DNA of 64,000 bases from Pseudaquabacterium terrae (GTDB taxonomy: Bacteria; Pseudomonadota; Gammaproteobacteria; Burkholderiales; Burkholderiaceae_C): NCBI RefSeq assembly GCF_013266755.1, contig NZ_JABRWJ010000007.1:310001-374000 (forward strand). Direction: 5' to 3'. Shown here one piece after another: positions 1 through 7,914 of the stretch. Both the position numbers and the translations under genes were made by a program. The stretch's first letter is position 1. Every line of letters starts with the position of its first letter. Under the pieces are notes generated by a model that was given only the letters and a program-made list of their open reading frames with translations, was not told where the DNA came from and made no database searches.

Positions 1-313
1 GATCGCCACCAACACGACGATCGCCCGCGATGCGGTCAAGGGCCTGCCGCATGCCGACGAACGAGGCGGGCTGTCCGGCGCGCCGGTGCGCGAGGCCAGC
101 AACCGCGTGATCGCCGGCCTGCGTGCGGCGCTCGGCGCGGCGTTTCCGATCATCGGTGTCGGCGGCGTGATGAGCGCCGCGGACGCTCAGGCCAAGCGTG
201 CCGCCGGCGCCGACCTGGTGCAGATCTACACCGGCCTGATCTACCGCGGTCCGGCACTGGTGCCGCGTTGCGCACGCGCGCTGGCACGCGGCGCGGTGCC
301 CCAGGCGGCGTGA
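1..313 (+). CDS. pyrD: Dihydroorotate dehydrogenase (quinone), C-terminal part
   Basis: C-terminal ~103 residues of a class 2 dihydroorotate dehydrogenase, the membrane-associated FMN enzyme that oxidises dihydroorotate to orotate in pyrimidine synthesis. The reading frame is open from base 2, so the N-terminus lies outside the window. Visible family motifs are the IATNTT stretch, GGLSGAP, the phosphate-binding [11 protein letters not shown] segment and the closing [13 protein letters not shown], all in the order expected for the FMN barrel end. The stop is TGA at 311-313. The next gene follows after about 110 nt on the same strand with no obvious terminator between. Confidence 0.93.
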   Translation, partial: IATNTTIARDAVKGLPHADERGGLSGAPVREASNRVIAGLRAALGAAFPIIGVGGVMSAADAQAKRAAGADLVQIYTGLIYRGPALVPRCARALARGAVPQAA

Positions 314-425
314 CATCCTGCCGCGGCGGCGCGGCGTTGCGCCGGCGCGAGCGCGCGGCGGGGCTCACGAAGCGGCCGCGGCGGCCGACAACCCCTCCAA
401 GAACCTCGGATTCAGGGCTCCCGAC

Positions 426-1694
426 TTGGACGCTAGCGCCGGCGCATTCCTGCAGACCAATCCCTTCGCGCAACTGACGATCGCCAATGCGTGCGGTGAC
501 GTCGACGCGCCCTTGCCGGCGCCGACCGGCACCGCCAGCGTGCAGGCGCAGGCGTTGCGCGCCGCCAGCCGCTTGCACCAGCAGCAGGTGCGCGGCCAGT
601 TGCTCAAGCCGCGCGCGGCCTGGCCGGCGATCGACGGCGGTATCGACGGCACCGCCCTACAGCTCGCGTTGGGCAAGCTGCTCGACAGCGTCGATCCGCT
701 GGTGACGCTGATGCAGCCGGGCGCGCGCGTCCTGCGCGCGGCGGTCGCGACCCTGCGCCTGCACCCGCTCGCGCAGTGGCTGCTGACCGCGGCGGCCGAA
801 CGCCACCCGGCCGCCTTCCAGCATGCGGTGCGGGCGATGGCGCTGGCCGGGTCGCTGGCCTGGCACGTGCGCGCGAACGGCGAGTTCCTGCAGCGCGCGA
901 TGCTGGCCGGCCTGCTGCACGACATCGGCGAGATCTACGTCGAGCCGGCCTACCTCGGCAGCGGCCGGCAGCTCGACCTGCGCGAGTACCGCCAGCTCGC
1001 CGCGCACCCGCATGTCGGCGCGATGCTGCTCACCGACCTGACCGACTACCCCGCCGAGATCGCGCGCGCCGTGGCCGAGCACCACGAGCGGCTCGACGGC
1101 ACCGGCTACCCGTTCCAGCTGCTCGGCGGCTCGCTGTCACCGCTCGGCCAGCTGATGGCGGTGGTCGAGCTGGTGCTCGGCATCGTCGACCAGCAGCGGC
1201 CGGCGCCGGCGGCGCGCGCGAGCTTCGCATTGCGCTTCGTGCCGGGCGAGCTGTCGGGCCCGTGGACCGGACCGATCGCGCGGTGGGCCGACGGTGAGCC
1301 GCCCGCACTGCCGCCGGCGCAACCCGGGCCCGGCCCGCATGCCGAAATGGCCCAGCTCGACCAGGCGCTACAGGGCATGCAGGACATGGCCGAAACCATC
1401 AGCGCGCAGCTCGACGGCTCGTCCAAGCGCGTGGCGCAGCGCGCCGCGCATCGGCTGAACCGGTTGCGCAGCGCGTGGAATGCGATGGGGCTGTGGTCGC
1501 TGCCGGCCGACCTGGTCGAGCCGCGCGAGCGTTTCGACATCGAGCTCGCGCTGCGCGAACTGCGCTGGCGCATCAGCACCATCGGCCGAGATTGCCTGTG
1601 GCCGGAAACCGAGCTGAAAGTGCTGGCCGACGCGCGCCTGGTGCCGTTGTGGACGACGCTGGAGTCGCTGGGCCGCAGCAAGCCGGCGTCCTAA
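426..1694 (+). CDS. HD-GYP-type domain protein, possibly degenerate
   Basis: A 422-residue protein with a central HD-GYP-like domain, the family that hydrolyses cyclic di-GMP. Visible motifs: LLHDIGEI (H165, D166), HPHVG (H194), and HHERLDGTGYP (H219, H220, D224, GxGYP 225-229). After this the usual 'ADVYDAL' metal-ligand segment reads AVVELVLGIVD, so the expected last Asp appears to be Glu. The domain sits between a ~100-residue N-terminal region and a ~170-residue C-terminal region, with charged helices around 310-360, that I do not recognise. No response-regulator receiver domain is seen. The start is TTG at 426 with only a weak ribosome site; no better in-frame start was found. The stop overlaps that of the convergent VanZ-like gene by 4 bases. 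Confidence 0.75.
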   Translation: MDASAGAFLQTNPFAQLTIANACGDVDAPLPAPTGTASVQAQALRAASRLHQQQVRGQLLKPRAAWPAIDGGIDGTALQLALGKLLDSVDPLVTLMQPGARVLRAAVATLRLHPLAQWLLTAAAERHPAAFQHAVRAMALAGSLAWHVRANGEFLQRAMLAGLLHDIGEIYVEPAYLGSGRQLDLREYRQLAAHPHVGAMLLTDLTDYPAEIARAVAEHHERLDGTGYPFQLLGGSLSPLGQLMAVVELVLGIVDQQRPAPAARASFALRFVPGELSGPWTGPIARWADGEPPALPPAQPGPGPHAEMAQLDQALQGMQDMAETISAQLDGSSKRVAQRAAHRLNRLRSAWNAMGLWSLPADLVEPRERFDIELALRELRWRISTIGRDCLWPETELKVLADARLVPLWTTLESLGRSKPAS

Positions 1695-2854
1695 CGCGCG
1701 ATGTCAGCGGGTTGGCGTGCAGCACGCGCAGCCAGCCACCACAGTGGCGGCAGCAGTGCCAACGTGATGTCCGGCGTGCGGCCCGGCAGATGGGTCTGCA
1801 GCAATTCGAGCAACAGCACCCAGCCGGCGAGCCCCAGCGCCACCGCGCCGCTGCGTCGCGCCCCGCCGCTGGCCAACAGCACCACCGCCCCGAGCCAGTA
1901 GAGGTTCCAGCACAGCGTCAGCAGGTTGCTGAGCATCGAGCCATGCAGCAGCGAGACGAAGGGCAGCCACTGGAAGCTGCGGGCGTTGTCGCCCCAATGG
2001 AACGGACGCAGCTCGTCGAGCGTGAACCACGCCAGCGCCAGGCCCAGCAGCAGCCGCCGCACCGGCACGGCCGGGGCGCGCCAGCCGGCATGGCAGGCCG
2101 CGACGCCGAGCGCGCAACCGAGCACGAACGGCAGCGTCACCGCCTGGTAGGCGATCAGCAGCTTGCCGGCCGCCGCCAGCAGGCACAGTGCCGTGAGCCC
2201 TGCCGCCCGTGCCGGATGTGCGCGCAGCAGAGGCCCGAGCACTGCGACGCCGAGCAGCGTGTCGATCAGCGACATCCAGGACCAGCGCAGGGACGGGTGC
2301 GACAGCGGCTTCAGCGCGTCCTTGATGTGCTGCCAATCGAGTGTCGGCACGAACGGCCACCATTGCAGCGCCAGCCACAACAACGCGAGCACCAGCGCGA
2401 TCGGTTCGGCGGCCCCGCGCCACCAGGTGTCGTGCGGGCGCCATTGCAGCCCAAGACGCCGCAGCGGCTCGACCGAGGCCGCAACCCCCAGCCCGATCAC
2501 CAGGCCGAGCGTGTTCCACACCACGTCCGACAGCGCCGCGTGGCGCGCCGGCACCGCAATCTGAAGCACCTGCAGCAGCATCGCCAGTGCCGCGCCGCAC
2601 AGCAGGACCCAGAGCCCGGCGCGGCGCGGCGCCCACGCCGCTTCGCGCAGCGCCAGCTGCGCCACCGCCGCCAGCGGCACGAACAGCACGACATTGCCCA
2701 CCACGTCGCCACGGCCGGTCCACCAGCGGCCGTCGGCGAGCATCGCCCACAGCGCCGCGGTGAACGACCGCGGCGCGGCGAAGCGCCACGGATACAGCGA
2801 GCCGTGCACCACGAGCGTGGCGCACACCAGCACCAGCGCTCGCAGCGCCGTCAT
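1691..2854 (-). CDS. VanZ-like family membrane protein
   Basis: A 387-residue polytopic membrane protein. The first half carries the VanZ-like signature: a GNVVLFVPLAAVAQ segment in a membrane helix, then QIAVPARHAALSDVVWNTLG with the conserved polar residues before the last helix of the domain. VanZ-like proteins are integral membrane proteins of poorly defined function, named after a teicoplanin-resistance protein. The second half adds about six further hydrophobic segments and is longer than simple VanZ proteins (~150-200 residues). The start is ATG at 2854. It reads toward the HD-GYP gene and shares 4 bases with its stop. No substrate can be assigned. Confidence 0.8.
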   Translation of the reverse strand: MTALRALVLVCATLVVHGSLYPWRFAAPRSFTAALWAMLADGRWWTGRGDVVGNVVLFVPLAAVAQLALREAAWAPRRAGLWVLLCGAALAMLLQVLQIAVPARHAALSDVVWNTLGLVIGLGVAASVEPLRRLGLQWRPHDTWWRGAAEPIALVLALLWLALQWWPFVPTLDWQHIKDALKPLSHPSLRWSWMSLIDTLLGVAVLGPLLRAHPARAAGLTALCLLAAAGKLLIAYQAVTLPFVLGCALGVAACHAGWRAPAVPVRRLLLGLALAWFTLDELRPFHWGDNARSFQWLPFVSLLHGSMLSNLLTLCWNLYWLGAVVLLASGGARRSGAVALGLAGWVLLLELLQTHLPGRTPDITLALLPPLWWLAARAARQPADIAR

Positions 2855-2877
2855 CCGCTCACTTCAGACGTCAGCCG

Positions 2878-3519
2878 TCACTGGATCAGCGGCACGCCGG
2901 TCTTCGCCTGCAGCTCCTCGTGCGTCACGCCGGGCGCGATCTCGACGACCTTCAGCCCCTGCGGCGTCACGTCCATCACCGCCAGGTCGGTGATGATGCG
3001 GTTGACGACGCCGATGCCGGTCAGCGGCAGCGTGCACTTGGGCAGGATCTTCAGGTCGATCGTGCCGTCCTTCTTCTTCGCGACGTGCTCCATCAGCACC
3101 AGCACGCGCGCGACGCCGGCCACCAGGTCCATCGCGCCGCCCATGCCCTTGACCATCTTGCCGGGGATCATCCAGTTGGCGAGGTCGCCGCTGTCGGTGA
3201 CCTGCATCGCACCGAGGATCGACAGGTTGATCTTGCCGCCGCGGATCATCGCGAAGCTGTCGTGCGAGCCGAAGATCGACGAGCCCGGCAGCGTCGTCAC
3301 GGTCTGCTTGCCGGCGTTGATCAGGTCGGCATCGACCTCGGCCTCGCTCGGGAACGGGCCGATGCCCATCATGCCGTTCTCGCTCTGCAGCCAGACTTCC
3401 TTGTCCGGCGGCACGTAGTTCGCCACCTGCGTCGGCAGGCCGATGCCGAGGTTGACGTAGAAGCCGTCCTGCAGCTCGAGCGCGGCGCGTTGCGCCATTT
3501 CAGCGTGGGTCCAAGGCAT
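2878..3519 (-). CDS. scoB: 3-oxoacid CoA-transferase subunit B
   Basis: A 213-residue beta subunit of a class I CoA-transferase (succinyl-CoA:3-ketoacid or acetoacetate CoA-transferase), which moves CoA onto acetoacetate or related 3-oxoacids. The catalytic glutamate is visible as E47 in the [10 protein letters not shown] motif. The N-terminal [10 protein letters not shown] glycine-rich loop and a C-terminal [12 protein letters not shown] are family-typical. It lies 1 nt downstream of the alpha-subunit gene (TGACATG), so the two are almost certainly translated together. The substrate cannot be told apart (ScoAB, AtoDA and PcaIJ are alike). The absence of beta-ketoadipate genes nearby argues mildly for ketone-body or PHB-derived acetoacetate use. 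Confidence 0.92.
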   Translation of the reverse strand: MPWTHAEMAQRAALELQDGFYVNLGIGLPTQVANYVPPDKEVWLQSENGMMGIGPFPSEAEVDADLINAGKQTVTTLPGSSIFGSHDSFAMIRGGKINLSILGAMQVTDSGDLANWMIPGKMVKGMGGAMDLVAGVARVLVLMEHVAKKKDGTIDLKILPKCTLPLTGIGVVNRIITDLAVMDVTPQGLKVVEIAPGVTHEELQAKTGVPLIQ

Positions 3520-3520
3520 G

Positions 3521-4231
3521 TCAGGCTCCGGTGGGGTTCTCGCGGGTCGTGCGCTTCTCGATGCGCTTCTCGGGCGTGGCGTTCAGCACCAGGCGGCTGA
3601 CGTAGATGCCGGGCAGGTGCACCGCATCCGGATCGAAGGTGCCGGTCTCGACGATCTCCTCGACCTCGACGACGCTGATCTTGCCGGCCATGATCACCGC
3701 CGGATTGAAGTTGCGCGCGGTGCGGCGGAAGATCAGGTTGCCCGACTTGTCGGCCTTCCAGGCCTTGCCGAGCGAGACATCGGGCACCAGCGAGCGCTCC
3801 ATCACGTAGGCGTGGCCGTCGAACTCGCGGATCTCCTTGCCCTCGGCGACCAGCGTGCCGACGCCGGTGCGGGTGAAGAAGGCCGGGATGCCGGCGCCGC
3901 CGGCGCGCAGCTTCTCGGCCAGCGTGCCCTGCGGCGTGAACTCCAGCTGCAGTTCGCCGGCCAGGTACTGGCGCTCGAACTCCTTGTTCTCGCCGACGTA
4001 GCTGGAGATCATCTTCGTGATCTGCCGCGTCTGCAGCAGCTTGCCGAGGCCGAAGCCGTCGACGCCGGCGTTGTTGGAGATGACCGTCAGGTTCTGCGCG
4101 CCGCTGTCCTTCAGCGCATCGATCAGCGCCTCGGGAATGCCGCACAGGCCGAAGCCGCCGACGGCGAGCAACTGGCCGTTGCGGACGATGCCGTCCAGCG
4201 CGGCGGCTGCACTCGGGTAGATCTTGTTCAT
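3521..4231 (-). CDS. scoA: 3-oxoacid CoA-transferase subunit A
   Basis: A 236-residue alpha subunit partner of the downstream beta subunit. It shows the [16 protein letters not shown] nucleotide/CoA-binding stretch (residues ~25-40), [12 protein letters not shown], and the conserved [21 protein letters not shown] segment. Length is normal for the family (~230). The start is ATG at 4231, and the gene is transcribed away from the PAS-LuxR regulator. The 109-nt divergent gap holds a 20-bp palindrome that could control both directions. Cytosolic heterotetrameric enzyme (A2B2) by family knowledge. Confidence 0.92.
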   Translation of the reverse strand: MNKIYPSAAAALDGIVRNGQLLAVGGFGLCGIPEALIDALKDSGAQNLTVISNNAGVDGFGLGKLLQTRQITKMISSYVGENKEFERQYLAGELQLEFTPQGTLAEKLRAGGAGIPAFFTRTGVGTLVAEGKEIREFDGHAYVMERSLVPDVSLGKAWKADKSGNLIFRRTARNFNPAVIMAGKISVVEVEEIVETGTFDPDAVHLPGIYVSRLVLNATPEKRIEKRTTRENPTGA

Positions 4232-4274
4232 GCCACGGTCACTTCCAAGGTAGATTCGCGAGCCACGGAGCGTA

Positions 4275-4294
4275 CTACTTACTCGAATAAGTAG
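4275..4294. promoter_or_regulatory. 20-bp lux-box-like palindrome, candidate operator
   Basis: CTACTTACTCGAATAAGTAG is a perfect 7-bp inverted repeat (CTACTTA/TAAGTAG) around 6 nt. Its total length of 20 bp is the size typical of operators for dimeric LuxR-type helix-turn-helix proteins. It lies 44 nt from the scoA start and 46 nt before the regulator's start, in the gap between a PAS-LuxR gene and the divergent CoA-transferase operon. Autoregulation and control of scoAB by that regulator is inferred. Confidence 0.5.
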
Positions 4295-4340
4295 GGGTTA
4301 CGTCGAATCACCTAAGACCTATCCACGAGAGGGAGCGCCC

Positions 4341-4901
4341 CTGGACATCGCACTCGACTACCGCATCGCGTTCGACCAGGCGCCGATCGGCCTGGTGCTG
4401 TCGCGCCAGCGCCAGATCGTCGACTGCAACCGCCAGCTGCTGGCGATGTTCGGCGCCACGCGCGAGCAGCTGGTCGGCCGCTCGTTCGAGGTGCTGTACC
4501 CGACGCCGGCCGAGTTCGAGCGCGCCGGCGACCGCATCGTGGCAAGCCTCGACAAGCAGGGGCGCTATGCCGACGAGCGGGTGATGAAGCGCTTCGACGG
4601 CGTGGCGCGCGGCGAGCTGTTCTGGTGCCATGTCACCGGCCGCGCGCTCGACCCGGCGCATCCGCACGCGGCCGGCATCTGGGCCTTCGAGGACCTGTCG
4701 TCGCGGCGCAAGCTGCGCGTGGAGTTCACCGCGCGCGAGCGCGAGATCGCCGCGCTGCTGATCGATGGCCTGACCAGCAAGCAGATCGGCAAGCGGCTGG
4801 TGATCAGCCCGCGCACCGTCGATGTCTATCGCGCGCGCCTGATGCGCAAGGTCGGCGCGGCAACGACGCCGGAGCTCGTCAACAAGCTGTTGTCGGGCTG
4901 A
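4341..4901 (+). CDS. PAS domain / LuxR-type transcriptional regulator
   Basis: A 186-residue regulator with an N-terminal PAS sensor (DYRIAFDQAPIGLVLS ... DCNRQLLAMFGATREQLVGRS, residues ~5-110) and a C-terminal LuxR/GerE helix-turn-helix (FTAREREIAALLIDGLTSKQIGKRL ... SPRTVDVYRARLMRKVG, ~125-175). The PAS fold clearly begins upstream of the first GTG (4395), because the DYRIAFDQAPIG residues are needed. The only start that keeps them is a CTG at 4341, 5 nt after an AGGGAG ribosome site at 4330-4335; no ATG, GTG or TTG fits. It is divergent from the CoA-transferase operon and probably regulates it. The ligand is unknown. Confidence 0.85.
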   Translation: MDIALDYRIAFDQAPIGLVLSRQRQIVDCNRQLLAMFGATREQLVGRSFEVLYPTPAEFERAGDRIVASLDKQGRYADERVMKRFDGVARGELFWCHVTGRALDPAHPHAAGIWAFEDLSSRRKLRVEFTAREREIAALLIDGLTSKQIGKRLVISPRTVDVYRARLMRKVGAATTPELVNKLLSG

Positions 4902-5779
4902 TGAGCGGGCCCACCACCGCCACCTGCCGCAATTGCGGCGCCCTGCTGCCGCTGGCGCTGCGGCCCCGCTACTGTCCGCAGTGCGGCCAGGAGACGGCCC
5001 TGCACGCACCGAGCTTCTGGGAGTTCGTGCACGAGTTCGTCGGCCACTACGTCGCGCTCGAGGGCACGCTGTGGCGCACGCTCGCCCTGCTGCTGCTGAA
5101 GCCCGGTCGGCTGACGCGCGAATACTTCGCCGGCCGGCGGCGCCGCTACGTGCTGCCGCTGCGCCTGTACCTGAGCGCGAGCTTCCTGTTCTTCGTGATC
5201 GTCAAGCTGTTCGGCTTCGGCGACACCCGCATCCATTTCGCAGCGGGGCTCGACGCACAGGGCCGGCCGGTGACCGTGGCCAGCTCGCCGGCACTGGCGG
5301 AGGACCTGAAGCAGGCCGGCGCCTGCCTGGCGCGCGGCGACGCCTGCCCGTTGTCCGAGCGGCTCGGCGCGCGGCTTCAGCTGCAGCTGGCGAAGACCGC
5401 TGACGCGCCACAGGCGGTGCAGCAGCGGCTGGGGTCGATGGCGCCGTACACCGTGTTCCTGATGCTGCCGGTATTCGCGGCGATCGTGCAGCTGGCCTAC
5501 CGGCGGCGACGCATGAACTACGGCGCGCACGTCGTCTTCAGCCTGCACATGCACGCGTTCTGGTTCATCGCGCTGCTGGCGATGTCGCTGCTGCCCGCCG
5601 TGCTGACCTGGCCGCTGCTGGGGCTGATCGTGGTCTATGGGCTGTGGGCGCTGCAGCACGTTTACCAAGGGCGCTGGTGGGCCACCGCGCTGCGCGCGCT
5701 GGCGATCTCGGTCAGCTACGCGCTGCTGTTCGTATTCGCGTTGCTGGCGATGGTTGCGCTGGCGGTGCTGCGGTCGTGA
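4901..5779 (+). CDS. DUF3667 domain membrane protein with zinc ribbon
   Basis: A 292-residue protein that begins with a short zinc ribbon (CRNCGALLP ... YCPQCGQ, two CxxC pairs within the first 32 residues). A DUF3667-type region follows: an FVHEFVGHYVALEGTLWRTLALLLLKPGRLTREYFAGRRRRY stretch in several blocks, then hydrophobic segments near 85-100, 175-195 and three or four at 210-290. It belongs to an uncharacterised family of inner-membrane proteins. Its ATG shares a base with the TGA of the regulator gene (TGATG), so the two are translationally coupled. Function unknown. Confidence 0.8.
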   Translation: MSGPTTATCRNCGALLPLALRPRYCPQCGQETALHAPSFWEFVHEFVGHYVALEGTLWRTLALLLLKPGRLTREYFAGRRRRYVLPLRLYLSASFLFFVIVKLFGFGDTRIHFAAGLDAQGRPVTVASSPALAEDLKQAGACLARGDACPLSERLGARLQLQLAKTADAPQAVQQRLGSMAPYTVFLMLPVFAAIVQLAYRRRRMNYGAHVVFSLHMHAFWFIALLAMSLLPAVLTWPLLGLIVVYGLWALQHVYQGRWWATALRALAISVSYALLFVFALLAMVALAVLRS

Positions 5780-5785
5780 ACAGGC

Positions 5786-6205
5786 TCAGGCCAGCAGCGC
5801 GCGGACCTCGTCCGGCACCGGCACCGACTTCTGCGCCTTGAAGTCGGTCCAGACGACGGTGGCGCCGCCGCTGGCATACACGACGCCGGGCTGGTCGGTG
5901 CGCTCGAGCGTCGCGAAGGTGTCGATCGTGCTGCGGCCGATCTCGCCGGCGTAGTGGCGCGCGAGCACCTCGCCCGGGTATTCGAGCTGGCGGATGAAGC
6001 TGCAGAAGGCGTTGATGATCACCGGGCCGATGCCGTCCGGATCGGGCTGGCAATCGATGCTGCGGAACCACTCGATGCGCAGGCTTTCGAGGTAGCGGAA
6101 GTAGACGGTGTTGTTGACATGGCCCATCGCGTCCATGTCGCCCCAGCGGATCGGGATCACCATCTCGTAGGTCAGCTTCTTCCGCTCCGGAATCTCGAAC
6201 CGCAT
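5786..6205 (-). CDS. Acyl-CoA thioesterase, 4HBT hotdog family
   Basis: A 139-residue single hotdog-fold thioesterase. The motif RWGDMDAMGHVNN (residues 20-32) carries the Asp and the GHVNN of the 4-hydroxybenzoyl-CoA thioesterase/YbgC branch. YFRYLESLRIEWF, on the long helix, follows. It should hydrolyse an acyl-CoA, but chain length and physiological substrate cannot be read. It lies convergent to the DUF3667 gene with only 6 nt between them, and 22 nt downstream of the YceH-like gene on the same strand. Confidence 0.85.
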   Translation of the reverse strand: MRFEIPERKKLTYEMVIPIRWGDMDAMGHVNNTVYFRYLESLRIEWFRSIDCQPDPDGIGPVIINAFCSFIRQLEYPGEVLARHYAGEIGRSTIDTFATLERTDQPGVVYASGGATVVWTDFKAQKSVPVPDEVRALLA

Positions 6206-6227
6206 CGTGTCGCTCGTTGAGAAGGGA

Positions 6228-6887
6228 TCAAGCCGCCGGGTCGATGCCGAGCTCGCTGGCCATGCGCTGCACCAGGGCCCGCAGCGCGGCCAGCTCTTCG
6301 GCCTGGCGCCCGAGCTCGGCCTTCAGCGCGACCAACTCGCCGACGGTGATGCGGTCCTCGTCGGAGCCGCTGGCCACGATGCGCTCGGCGGTCATCTGCA
6401 CCTCCCCGCACAGCATGTGTGCCCAGCGCGCCTCGCGCGCGCCCGGCGAGCGCGGCAGCAGCACGGCACGCGGCGGGAAACGTTCGGCCAGTTCGGTCAG
6501 GAAGCCCTCGACCGACGAGTTGTCGCCGAAGCGGTGCAGGCGCTCGCAGTTGGCGCGCAGCTCGGCCACCGTCTGCGGTCCGCGCAGCATCAGCACCGTC
6601 AGCAGCGCCGTGGCCTGGCTCGGCACCGCGATACCGCGCGTCATGTTGTGCTCGTAGCGCGACACGCGGCTGCCGGTGGTCTCGAACACCAGGCTCAGCG
6701 ACTTCAGGCCGTCGACGGCCGCCAGCACGTCGGCCTCGCTCAGGTTCAGCACCGGGTCCCGGGCGGTCTTCTGGTTGCAACCGGCGACCAGCGAATTCAG
6801 CGACAGCGGATAGGTGTCCGGCACCGTCGCCTGTTTTTCGACCAGCACGCCCAATACACGGGCTTCGACAGGTGTCAGTGAGCGCAT
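6228..6887 (-). CDS. YceH-like protein (DUF480)
   Basis: A 219-residue soluble protein of the YceH/DUF480 family. The N-terminus LTPVEARVLGVLVEKQATVPDTYPLSLNSL is diagnostic. It is followed by GCNQKTARDPV and a second winged-helix half beginning ATALLTVLMLRGPQTVAELR. The C-terminal ~35 residues form a predicted coiled coil (VALKAELGRQAEELAALRALVQRM). The family has two winged-helix-like domains and no firmly established function. The start is ATG at 6887, directly downstream of the SDR gene on the same strand. Confidence 0.87.
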   Translation of the reverse strand: MRSLTPVEARVLGVLVEKQATVPDTYPLSLNSLVAGCNQKTARDPVLNLSEADVLAAVDGLKSLSLVFETTGSRVSRYEHNMTRGIAVPSQATALLTVLMLRGPQTVAELRANCERLHRFGDNSSVEGFLTELAERFPPRAVLLPRSPGAREARWAHMLCGEVQMTAERIVASGSDEDRITVGELVALKAELGRQAEELAALRALVQRMASELGIDPAA

Positions 6888-6903
6888 CCGTACCGATTGA
6901 AGG

Positions 6904-7686
6904 TTAGGCTCCGAAGCCGTCGTCGGCCGACAGCACCGCGCCGTTGATGAAATGGCTCTCGTTGGCGCACAGCATCATCAGCGCCGCATCGAGGTCCTTC
7001 GGCGTACCGACGCGCTTGCGCGGCAGCAGGCTCACGAGCTTCTGCCCGGCATCGGTCTGCCAGTGGTGGTGGTTGAGCTCGGTGTCGATGTAGCCCGGGC
7101 AGAGCGCGTTGACATTGATGCCGAACTTGCCCCACTCCAGCGCCATCGCGCGCGTCATGTGCACGACGGCTGCCTTGCTCATGCTGTAGACGCCGATCTT
7201 GCTCAGCACGCGCAGGCCCGCCATCGAGGCGACGTTGACGATGCGCCCGCCGGTGAAGGTGCCCGGCGCCGCGCCGCACGAGCGCGCGATCATGCGCTTG
7301 GCGACTTCCTGCGCGACGAAGAAGGCGCCGCGCGTATTGGTGTCCATCACGTAGTCGTAGTCGTCCGGCGTCACGTCGACCAGCTTCTGCGTGGTGCTGA
7401 CGCCGGAGTTGTTGACCAGGATGTCGATCGTGCCCATCTCCGTCTCGGCGTGCGCGACCGCGGCCTTGATGCTCTCGGGATCGGTGACGTCGAGCCCGAC
7501 GACGTGCGCGTCGCCGCCCATCGACTCGAGCTCGGCGCGCAGCGTCTTCAGCCGCTCGACGCGGCGCGCTGCGAGCACGACACCCGCGCCAGCCGAGCTG
7601 AGCACGCGCGCGAACTGCGCACCCAGGCCGCTGGAGGCACCGGTGACGAAGGCGACGCGGCCCGAAAGATCGATGCTGTAGCTCAT
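6904..7686 (-). CDS. SDR family oxidoreductase
   Basis: A 260-residue classical short-chain dehydrogenase/reductase. It shows the TGASSGLG cofactor loop (~15-22), NNSG, an active-site Ser in NVASMAG, and YSMSK (Tyr/Lys pair). After that comes PGYIDTELN. A slightly long insert (RSCGAAPGTFTGGR) precedes the Ser strand. NAD versus NADP use is unclear, although the AARRVERL after beta-2 suggests NADPH. Substrate unknown. It is divergent from ETF-QO across 228 nt that contain a TetR-type operator candidate, which points to fatty-acid or acyl-CoA metabolism by association. The ATG is at 7686. Confidence 0.88.
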   Translation of the reverse strand: MSYSIDLSGRVAFVTGASSGLGAQFARVLSSAGAGVVLAARRVERLKTLRAELESMGGDAHVVGLDVTDPESIKAAVAHAETEMGTIDILVNNSGVSTTQKLVDVTPDDYDYVMDTNTRGAFFVAQEVAKRMIARSCGAAPGTFTGGRIVNVASMAGLRVLSKIGVYSMSKAAVVHMTRAMALEWGKFGINVNALCPGYIDTELNHHHWQTDAGQKLVSLLPRKRVGTPKDLDAALMMLCANESHFINGAVLSADDGFGA

Positions 7687-7831
7687 GGTGGCGGCGGGTT
7701 GGCGGCCCCGTGTCGGAGCGGGCTTGCACGATAGCACGCAGGTTTGCGCGACGACGGCATGCGGCACCGACTGACGTCGCAGCGACAGCGCCCGGCCGCC
7801 CGATGCGGCACCATGCGCTCCCGAGTGAGCT

Positions 7832-7863
7832 CTCCAAAAAAGCACGATCGTTCGTTTTTGGAG
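7832..7863. promoter_or_regulatory. Inverted repeat, candidate TetR-family operator
   Basis: Perfect 9-bp arms CTCCAAAAA (7832-7840) and TTTTTGGAG (7855-7863) flank AGCACGATCGTTCG, which itself contains the palindrome CGATCG. The site is ~50 nt before the ETF-QO start, in the divergent gap to an SDR gene. In betaproteobacteria fatty-acid oxidation genes, including the ETF dehydrogenase, are known targets of TetR-type regulators such as FadP. That assignment is inferred here. Confidence 0.5.
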
Positions 7864-7914
7864 GTGCCCCGCGTAGAATCGCCCGTCGTTTGCCATCAGC
7901 CCGGACCACTGCCC

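Noticed and set aside
1475-3418. A 647-codon plus-strand open frame
   Set aside because: It is antisense to the VanZ-like and scoB genes, and Gln/Arg/His-rich without recognisable domains.
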